This document shows, piece after piece, positions 58,378-64,000 of a stretch of DNA of 64,000 nt (within the stretch, counting starts at the first letter, position 1; each line of letters begins with the position of its first letter). Origin of the DNA: JAYFNU01 sp964458545 (GTDB lineage Bacteria > Bacillota > Clostridia > Oscillospirales > Ruminococcaceae). The position numbers and the translations under genes were made by a program. The stretch is taken from assembly GCA_964458545.1 (NCBI GenBank), contig CAYWJF010000001.1, forward strand, positions 1 through 64,000, read 5' to 3'. The notes under the pieces were generated by a model. It worked only from the letters and a program-made list of their open reading frames with translations, did not search any database and was not told the origin of the DNA.

Positions 58378-60261
58378 TTACATAAGCTCACAGATTAAAT
58401 TCGAGAACTCCACCGCGTCTTCAACGGGAAGCCCCTCAATTAACAGCGCCTGATTATATAAAAGCTTCGCGTACTTTCCTACCGTTTCCTTGTTCGTCTC
58501 GAAGAGCGAGCCGAGCTTCTGGAAAACGGGGTGCGCGGGGTTAATCTCAAGCACACGCTGCGCCTTCACGCTGTTTTCCGCGCCGGGCATAGAGGAAAGT
58601 ATCTTCTCCATTTCAATTGAGACCGCACCCTCGGAGGTTAAGCAGACGGGGTAGGTTTTAAGCTTGTTAGATACGCGCACCTCGCTCACCTTGCCCTCAA
58701 GCGCGTCCTTCATACATTCAAAGAGGTCCTTGCTTTCTTCCTTCTTCTTTTCAAGCTCCTTCTTTTCTTCCTCGGTTTCAAGCCCGAGGTCTGCGCTCGA
58801 AATAGAAAGGAAGGGCTTACCCTCGTATTCACGGAGCATTCCCGTGAGGAACTCGTCCACCTCGTCGGTCATACAGAGTATATCGAAGCCCTTGTCGCGC
58901 ACAAGCTCCGCTTGCGGAAGCTTGGAAAGCTTCTCCACGCTCTCGCCCGCCGCGTAGTATATCTTCTCTTGGTTTTCGGGCATAGCGTCGCGGTATTCCT
59001 TAAGGCTTACATACTTACCGTCGGATACGCGGCGGAAGATAAGCAGCTCTTCAAGTGTTCCGCGCGCCGCGCCAAAGGTCTTATAAATACCATATTTTAA
59101 GGTAATACCGAAACTATCGAAGAACTTTTCATAATCCGCGCGGCGCTCCGCCATCATCTCGACAAGCTCCTTCTTTATACGCTTTTCAAGCGCGGTGCGT
59201 ATTACCGTAAGGTGTCCGTCGTTCTGAAGAGCCTCGCGGGAGATATTGAGCGACACGTCCTGCGTATCGACAAGCCCCTTAACAAAGCCGAAATACTCGG
59301 GCAGAAGCTCGGGGCATTTCTCCATAATCATTACGTTGCTGGTGTAAAGGGTAAGTCCCCGCTCAAACTCCTTGGTGTAGTAATCGAAATCGGGCTTTTC
59401 GGGGATAAACATTAGGGCGTAATATTCGGTGCTGCCCTCGCTGTGCTGATGGATAATGCCGATAGGCTCCTTGTTATCGTAGAAGCGGTGGTAGAAGCTC
59501 TTGTACTCCTCGTCGGTTACCTCTTTCTTCTGTCGCTTCCAAAGGGGAACCATACTGTTGAGTGTTTCGTTTTCAACGTAGGTCTCATACTCGTCGCTTC
59601 CCTCTTTTTTGCGGGATTTCGGCATATCAAGCTTTATCGGGTAGCGTACATAGTCAGAGTATTTTTTGACCGTGTCGCGAATCCAGTACTCGTCGGCATA
59701 CTCCGAGAAGTTGTTGCCGTCCGTGTCGTCCTTAAGCTCCAACGTAATAGTGGTGCCGACCTCTTTTTTGTCGCACGGCTCTATCGTGTAGCCATCCACG
59801 CCCGAAGAGGTCCAGATATTCGCCGTCTTCTCGCCATAGGCGCGGCTTACGACGGTTATCTTCTTCGCTACCATAAAGGCGGAATAGAAGCCGACGCCGA
59901 ACTGACCGATAATCTCTATATCGCTCTTCTTCTCGTTGTCCTCGTTCTCCTGCGTGAATTTACGCGAGCCGCTGCGGGCTATTGTGCCGAGGTTGTCCTC
60001 AAGGTCGAAGGCGTTCATACCTATGCCGTTATCGGCTATGGTGATGGTGCGCTTCTCCTTATCGACTGAAAGGTTTATGGCGTAGTCCGAGCGCTTAAGC
60101 TTCACCTTTTGGTCGGTGAGCGACTTAAAATATAGCTTGTCTATCGCGTCGCTCGCGTTAGAGATAAGCTCGCGCAGAAAGATTTCGCGGTTAGTGTAGA
60201 TTGAATTAATCATCAAGTCGAGCACACGCTTCGACTCGGTCTTAAACTGCCTTTTTCCCAT
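58378..60261 (-). CDS. htpG: Chaperone HtpG (Hsp90)
   Basis: A 627-aa Hsp90. GHKL ATPase domain: IFLRELISNASDAIDKL, DNGIGM and GQFGVGFYSAFMV; middle domain with the NISREALQND catalytic loop; C-terminal dimer domain. The start is ATG 60261 after GGAGG; the frame before it is leader. A perfect CIRCE element lies 30 bp upstream, so HrcA should repress it. A slightly acidic insert (EEEKKELEKKKEESKD) precedes the C-terminal domain. Confidence 0.96.
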   Translation of the reverse strand: MGKRQFKTESKRVLDLMINSIYTNREIFLRELISNASDAIDKLYFKSLTDQKVKLKRSDYAINLSVDKEKRTITIADNGIGMNAFDLEDNLGTIARSGSRKFTQENEDNEKKSDIEIIGQFGVGFYSAFMVAKKITVVSRAYGEKTANIWTSSGVDGYTIEPCDKKEVGTTITLELKDDTDGNNFSEYADEYWIRDTVKKYSDYVRYPIKLDMPKSRKKEGSDEYETYVENETLNSMVPLWKRQKKEVTDEEYKSFYHRFYDNKEPIGIIHQHSEGSTEYYALMFIPEKPDFDYYTKEFERGLTLYTSNVMIMEKCPELLPEYFGFVKGLVDTQDVSLNISREALQNDGHLTVIRTALEKRIKKELVEMMAERRADYEKFFDSFGITLKYGIYKTFGAARGTLEELLIFRRVSDGKYVSLKEYRDAMPENQEKIYYAAGESVEKLSKLPQAELVRDKGFDILCMTDEVDEFLTGMLREYEGKPFLSISSADLGLETEEEKKELEKKKEESKDLFECMKDALEGKVSEVRVSNKLKTYPVCLTSEGAVSIEMEKILSSMPGAENSVKAQRVLEINPAHPVFQKLGSLFETNKETVGKYAKLLYNQALLIEGLPVEDAVEFSNLICELM

Positions 60262-60290
60262 TTTGCTTTCGCCTCCGGAATTATTATGCT

Positions 60291-60317
60291 TTAGCACTCG
60301 CAGTTCTTGAGTGCTAA
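60291..60317. promoter_or_regulatory. CIRCE element (HrcA operator) of htpG
   Basis: TTAGCACTC (60291-60299), nine bases, GAGTGCTAA (60309-60317): exact CIRCE consensus. Confidence 0.96.
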
Positions 60318-60321
60318 AATT

Positions 60322-60350
60322 AGTTTACGCCATTTAAAAAGAAAAATCAA
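60322..60350 (-). promoter_or_regulatory. htpG promoter
   Basis: Minus strand TTGATT (60350-60345), 17-bp spacer, TAAACT (60327-60322), immediately before CIRCE. Confidence 0.75.
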
Positions 60351-60360
60351 TAGCTAAAGT

Positions 60361-60732
60361 CTATCTTTGTTTAAGCACCCGCCCGTGCTCGTCGGTAAAG
60401 CTGCCCGTAACAATCATAATTATGTCTATAATCACACCTATTCCAAAAACGCCGGCAGTAAGAAGCCAAAGCACGCCCGTGCCAATCTTTCCGACGTAAA
60501 AACGATGAACGCCAAGACCGCCGACAAGGATAGACAGAAGAAGCGCCGTGAGCCAGTCCTTATCGGAAACGCCCGCTAAAGGCGCGTAAGTATATTGTGG
60601 AGCGCCGTTATACTGAGGCGCGCTTGTGTACTGCGGGGTGGTGCCACGTGTGCTTGAAACTCCGCTTCCGCAAGCGGGACAGAACATATCGCCGTCGTTC
60701 ATCTGCTTTCCGCAGTTAGTACAAAAAGACAT
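60361..60732 (-). CDS. Zinc-ribbon TM2 domain protein
   Basis: A 123-aa protein: zinc ribbon (CTNCGK, CPACGS; 4-22), a Gln/Tyr/Pro-rich linker with repeated APQY phrases, then a TM2 domain with two helices (ALLLSILVGGLGVHRFYVGK, then GTGVLWLLTAGVFGIGVIID) with the usual G-x-HRFY-x-G. Role unknown. It lies 11 bases after the malic enzyme gene and may be co-transcribed. Confidence 0.85.
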   Translation of the reverse strand: MSFCTNCGKQMNDGDMFCPACGSGVSSTRGTTPQYTSAPQYNGAPQYTYAPLAGVSDKDWLTALLLSILVGGLGVHRFYVGKIGTGVLWLLTAGVFGIGVIIDIIMIVTGSFTDEHGRVLKQR

Positions 60733-60743
60733 ATTCTTCTCCT

Positions 60744-61913
60744 TTACTTTTTCGCAACTCCGCTTTTAACCGCTTCCTCAGCTACTGCCTTCGCCACAGA
60801 GGCGGCAACCGATTTATCAAGCGGGCTCGGTATTACGCAGTCAGCACACAGCATATCGTCGGTGACAAGCGCCGCGAGCGCTCTCGCCGCCGCCTGCTTC
60901 ATTCCCTCGGTTATGCTCCGCGCGCGAACGGAAAGTGCGCCTTTAAAGAGTCCCGGGAAAACAAGTACGTTATTTATCTGGTTCGGGAAGTCGGAACGAC
61001 CCGTGCCTATAACCACCGCGCCGCCCTGCTTTGCCTCATCGGGCATAATTTCGGGCGTAGGATTAGACATAGCGAAAACGATAGGCTCCTTCATTGTCGC
61101 TATCATTTCGGCAGTAACAATATTCGGACCCGATACGCCGATAAATGCGTCGGCGCCCTTTAAAGCGTCGGCGAGACTCCCCTTGCGGTGCGTGCGGTTG
61201 CTTAGCTTCGCCATCTCTTTTTTAGCGTCGTTTAGACTCTCGTCGCCCTCGCAGATTATCCCCTTGCGGTCGCACATCATAATATCGCCAAAGCCCATAT
61301 CAATAAGGAGCTTTCCTATCGCGATACCAGCCGCGCCCGCTCCGCTTATGACAATATTAAGCTCGCCCATCTTCTTGCCCGTAAGCTTTACGGCGTTGAG
61401 CATAGCGGCGCAAACCACTATCGCCGTACCGTGCTGGTCGTCGTGAAAGATAGGTATATCGCATATCTCCTTCAAGCGGCGCTCCACCTCGAAGCAACGC
61501 GGAGCGGAGATATCCTCAAGATTTATGCCGCCGAAGCTTTTCGAGATAAGGTATATCGTCTCAACCAGCTTGTCTACGTCGTGGGTATCCACGCATATCG
61601 GAAAAGCGTCTACGCCAGCGAATTCCTTGAATAGTACGCATTTCCCCTCCATTACGGGCATTCCCGCAGCGGGACCTATGTCGCCAAGCCCGAGTACCGC
61701 CGTGCCGTCGGTAATGACAGCTACAAGATTTCCGCGTCGTGTAAGCTCGAAGGATTTTTCGTAATCCTTTTCGATTACGCGACAGGGCTCCGCCACGCCC
61801 GGGGTATAGGCGAGCGACAAATCCTCGCGTGTTTTAATTGGATAGCGCGGCACGACCTCAATTTTTCCCTCAAGCTCGTAATGGAGCTTCAGCGCCTCTT
61901 CGTTTACATTCAT
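60744..61913 (-). CDS. NAD(P)-dependent malic enzyme
   Basis: A 389-aa enzyme turning malate to pyruvate and CO2. Blocks: LSLAYTPGVAEPC, VITDGTAVLGLGDIGP, IPIFHDDQHGTAIV (metal), the Rossmann ISGAGAAGIAIGKLL, and AMSNPTPEIMP. It is of the short bacterial type without the phosphotransacetylase domain. It follows fumC by 20 bases, so malate from fumarate could be fed straight to pyruvate. Coenzyme preference cannot be read with certainty. Confidence 0.95.
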   Translation of the reverse strand: MNVNEEALKLHYELEGKIEVVPRYPIKTREDLSLAYTPGVAEPCRVIEKDYEKSFELTRRGNLVAVITDGTAVLGLGDIGPAAGMPVMEGKCVLFKEFAGVDAFPICVDTHDVDKLVETIYLISKSFGGINLEDISAPRCFEVERRLKEICDIPIFHDDQHGTAIVVCAAMLNAVKLTGKKMGELNIVISGAGAAGIAIGKLLIDMGFGDIMMCDRKGIICEGDESLNDAKKEMAKLSNRTHRKGSLADALKGADAFIGVSGPNIVTAEMIATMKEPIVFAMSNPTPEIMPDEAKQGGAVVIGTGRSDFPNQINNVLVFPGLFKGALSVRARSITEGMKQAAARALAALVTDDMLCADCVIPSPLDKSVAASVAKAVAEEAVKSGVAKK

Positions 61914-61933
61914 CTCTTAACAGTTCCTTTCGT

Positions 61934-63298
61934 CTATATCATCTCTTCGGGTTTAAATACTTCGTCAAATTTCTCCTCGCTCAAAAAGCCGAGCGAGACG
62001 CACGCCTCTTTAAGCGAAACATCCTCGGCGTATGCCTTCTTCACCGTTGCCGCCGCGTTTTCGTAGCCAATATAGGGGTTAAGCGCCGTAGCAAGCATCA
62101 GCGAATTATGCAGGTTCGCTTTCATTTTATCTCTGTTTGCGGTTATTCCCGCCACGCAGTTTACGCGGAAGCTCTCCATAGCGTCGGTGAGAAGCCTTAC
62201 CGACTGTAGAAAGTTATATATAAGCACGGGCATAAACACGTTAAGCTCGAAGTTGCCCTGTGACGCCGCAATGCCTACGGCGACGTCGTTCGCCATAACC
62301 TGTACGGCAACCATAGTCACCGCTTCACATTGGGTGGGGTTAACCTTGCCGGGCATAATAGAGCTTCCCGGCTCATTAGCGGGTATAGTTAGCTCACCCA
62401 AGCCACAGCGCGGTCCGCTCGCGAGAAAACGAATGTCATTCGCTATCTTCATAAGGTTCGCCGCAAGCGCCTTTAACGCGCCGTGCGCAAAGACAAGCTC
62501 GTCCTTCGAGGTCAGCGCGTGGAACTTGTTTTCGGCGGATACAAAAGATATGCCCGTAAGCTCACCTACCTTTTTCGCCACCGTTTCAGCGAATTTCGGC
62601 GGAGCGTTAAGCCCCGTACCGACGGCTGTGCCGCCGAGCGCGAGACAGAAAAGCTTTTCGAGCGCCGCTTCAAGCATCTCTACGGGCTTTTCGACAAGCG
62701 CGCGCCAGCCGCTTATCTCCTGAGAAAAGGCTATAGGCGTCGCGTCCTGAAGGTGGGTTCTGCCTGTTTTAACAATTCCCGCATTTTCCCCTTCAAGCCT
62801 AAAAAGCTCGTCAGCAAGCCGCTTCGCCGAGGGTATAAGCTTTCTGCTTATCTCGGTGACGGCGGCGATATGCATAGCCGAGGGAAAGGTATCATTAGAG
62901 CTTTGCGACATATTGACGTGGTCGTTCGGGTGAAGTAGCTTTTCACCTAAAAGCTCGTTTCCTACGTTCGCAACGACCTCGTTTACGTTCATATTCGTTT
63001 GGGTGCCGCTGCCCGTCTGCCAGACGGCAAGGGGGAATTCGTCGATAAGCTCAAGCGAAATCACCTTGTCACACGCCTCGCAAATCGCTTTGCAGCTCCG
63101 CTCGTCAAGAAGCCCGAGCGAGTTATTCGCGAGCGCCGCCGCCTTTTTCAGCGTTCCAAAAGCGCTGATAATTTCGGCTGGCATCTTTTCCGTGCCTATC
63201 TTGAAATTGTTACGGCTTCTCTCGGTCTGTGCCGCCCAATATCTTTCTGCGGGCACCCGCACCTCACCCAAGGTATCCTTTTCGGTTCTGTACTTCAT
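61934..63298 (-). CDS. fumC: Fumarate hydratase class II
   Basis: A 454-aa class II fumarase (no iron-sulphur cluster): QTGSGTQTNMNVNEV, HPNDHVNMSQSSNDTFP, KTGRTHLQDATPIAF and the superfamily signature GSSIMPGKVNPTQCE. Aspartase is a close relative, but T-H-L-Q-D-A-T-P and the malic enzyme neighbour favour fumarase. First gene of a fumC-malic enzyme-TM2 group. Confidence 0.94.
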   Translation of the reverse strand: MKYRTEKDTLGEVRVPAERYWAAQTERSRNNFKIGTEKMPAEIISAFGTLKKAAALANNSLGLLDERSCKAICEACDKVISLELIDEFPLAVWQTGSGTQTNMNVNEVVANVGNELLGEKLLHPNDHVNMSQSSNDTFPSAMHIAAVTEISRKLIPSAKRLADELFRLEGENAGIVKTGRTHLQDATPIAFSQEISGWRALVEKPVEMLEAALEKLFCLALGGTAVGTGLNAPPKFAETVAKKVGELTGISFVSAENKFHALTSKDELVFAHGALKALAANLMKIANDIRFLASGPRCGLGELTIPANEPGSSIMPGKVNPTQCEAVTMVAVQVMANDVAVGIAASQGNFELNVFMPVLIYNFLQSVRLLTDAMESFRVNCVAGITANRDKMKANLHNSLMLATALNPYIGYENAAATVKKAYAEDVSLKEACVSLGFLSEEKFDEVFKPEEMI

Positions 63299-63338
63299 TC
63301 GTTCCCCTTTTCGCCAAAATACAATTTATTATAGATTA

Positions 63339-63367
63339 AATATATTATTAAAGTGGTTTTCCGTCAA
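63339..63367 (-). promoter_or_regulatory. fumC promoter
   Basis: Minus strand TTGACG (63367-63362), 17-bp spacer, TATATT (63344-63339). Confidence 0.78.
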
Positions 63368-63370
63368 GTA

Positions 63371-63403
63371 AAAAGGAGAAAACCTCCGCTGAGCGCGGAG
63401 GTT
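63371..63403 (-). terminator. Terminator of the P-type ATPase gene
   Basis: AACCTCCGC (63381-63389) and GCGGAGGTT (63395-63403) pair; on the minus strand TTCTCCTTTT follows. It partly overlaps the -35 region of fumC on the far side. Confidence 0.85.
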
Positions 63404-63410
63404 CGTTTCT

Positions 63411-64000
63411 TTATCTGTTCGGTTTGAAGGCATTCAAGCGAAGGGCGTTTGTCACCACCGAAACGCTTGAAAGGCTCATCGCCGCCGCGGCAAGCATAGG
63501 ATTTAGAAGCGGCCCGCCGAAAGCATAGAGCAACCCCGCCGCTATAGGAATACCTATTACATTATAAAAGAACGCCCAAAAGAGGTTCTGCTTAATGTTT
63601 CTTACCGTAGCGCGGCTTAACTCTATCGCGTCGGGTAGATGATGAAGGTCGTTTTTTACAAGCACAACATCGGCGCTCTCTATTGCTATATCCGTGCCGC
63701 CGCTTACAGCTATTCCTACGTCCGCCGCCGCGAGTGCGGGCGCGTCGTTAATTCCGTCGCCGACCATTGCTACCCGCTTACCTGTTGTCATAAGGCTCTT
63801 TATCGCCGCCGCCTTTCCGTCGGGAAGAACGCCCGCCGTAACAGCGTCTATGCCCACCGTTTGCGCCATCGCGTTCGCGGCGCGCTCGTTGTCTCCAGTA
63901 AGCATAACTGTTTTAATACCAAGTAAATGCAGGCGGCTGAGCGCTCCCTTCGCCGTGGGGTTTACCGTATCCGACACCGCGAAAACGGCGGAAAGCTTTT
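63411..64000 (-). CDS. copA: Copper-type P-ATPase (partial, 5' end outside window)
   Basis: The last 196 or so residues of a P1B ATPase. Visible are VMLTGDN, the hinge motif VGDGINDAPALAAADVGIAV, and the last two membrane helices with FYNVIGIPIAAG and NPMLAAAAMSLSSVSVVTNA. YN and M-S-S in these helices are the copper ligands of the P1B-1 class, so Cu(I) export is the likely role. The frame continues without stop to base 64000; the apparent start at 63977 is an internal GTG (VSDTVNPTA). Confidence 0.93.
   Translation of the reverse strand, partial: KLSAVFAVSDTVNPTAKGALSRLHLLGIKTVMLTGDNERAANAMAQTVGIDAVTAGVLPDGKAAAIKSLMTTGKRVAMVGDGINDAPALAAADVGIAVSGGTDIAIESADVVLVKNDLHHLPDAIELSRATVRNIKQNLFWAFFYNVIGIPIAAGLLYAFGGPLLNPMLAAAAMSLSSVSVVTNALRLNAFKPNR

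Overview
The window looks like a scaffold from an uncultured anaerobic Bacillota of the class Clostridia, probably gut-associated. The evidence is a monoderm gene set (Bce-type peptide-resistance module, Tad pilus locus with no outer-membrane secretin, DegV, UppP, TepA), near-consensus sigma-A promoters with 17-bp spacers, strong GGAGG ribosome sites, an S-box (SAM-I) riboswitch, a CIRCE element and a Rex regulator. No rRNA, tRNA, phage, transposase or CRISPR was seen. There are three runs of N. Two (6807-6816 and 58046-58145) look like scaffolding artefacts inside intact genes; the third (15041-15140) interrupts a tandem repeat.

Layout. 1-5507 (minus): tepA, uppP, ftsK, a membrane-anchored ComEC-type metallo-beta-lactamase and a partial DUF3006 gene, an envelope/DNA-translocation cluster. 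5646-9391 (plus): aconitase, isocitrate dehydrogenase and rex, an oxidative TCA branch beside its likely NADH sensor. 9479-14707 (plus): Bce-type response regulator, kinase, ABC ATPase and permease plus a GT51 peptidoglycan glycosyltransferase, with a BceR-like box. 14708-15271: a 70-bp tandem repeat built from a terminator arm. 15272-18161: feoB and feoA (minus) and a divergent DtxR-family regulator with two identical palindromic operators. 18278-23008 (plus): polysaccharide deacetylase, DUF5685, a J-like protein, a membrane protein and glmS. 23059-26956 (minus): potABCD polyamine transporter. 27383-30752 (minus): DUF4230, rpsR, ssb, rpsF and a zinc-ribbon membrane protein. 30893-32543 (plus): prfB and queT, then a second terminator-arm repeat array. 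32779-40995 (minus): a complete histidine operon, hisZ-G-D-C-B-H-A-F-IE-K. 41223-42872: luxS and metK, convergent, metK under a SAM-I riboswitch. 43121-45753: a more AT-rich accessory patch with a secreted Ig-like repeat protein, a possible 49-aa peptide and a ribbon-helix-helix protein. 45785-48490 (minus): a GH2 glycosidase and DegV. 48608-58205 (minus): a Tad/Flp pilus locus. 58378-63298 (minus): htpG under CIRCE, a TM2 protein, malic enzyme and fumarase. 63411-64000: the end of a copper P-type ATPase.

How it fits together. Aconitase/IDH, fumarase and malic enzyme form parts of a split TCA pathway, with Rex as redox sensor. The Bce module and its co-transcribed GT51 look like a response to cell-wall-active peptides. 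The Tad locus has an own-promoter pilin followed by a stem-loop that may raise pilin output over the machinery genes. The least explained signal is a pair of repeat arrays at two convergent junctions (14708-15269 and 32544-32774). In both, the left arm of a bidirectional terminator is copied in tandem, separated by short hairpin cassettes with the same layout.
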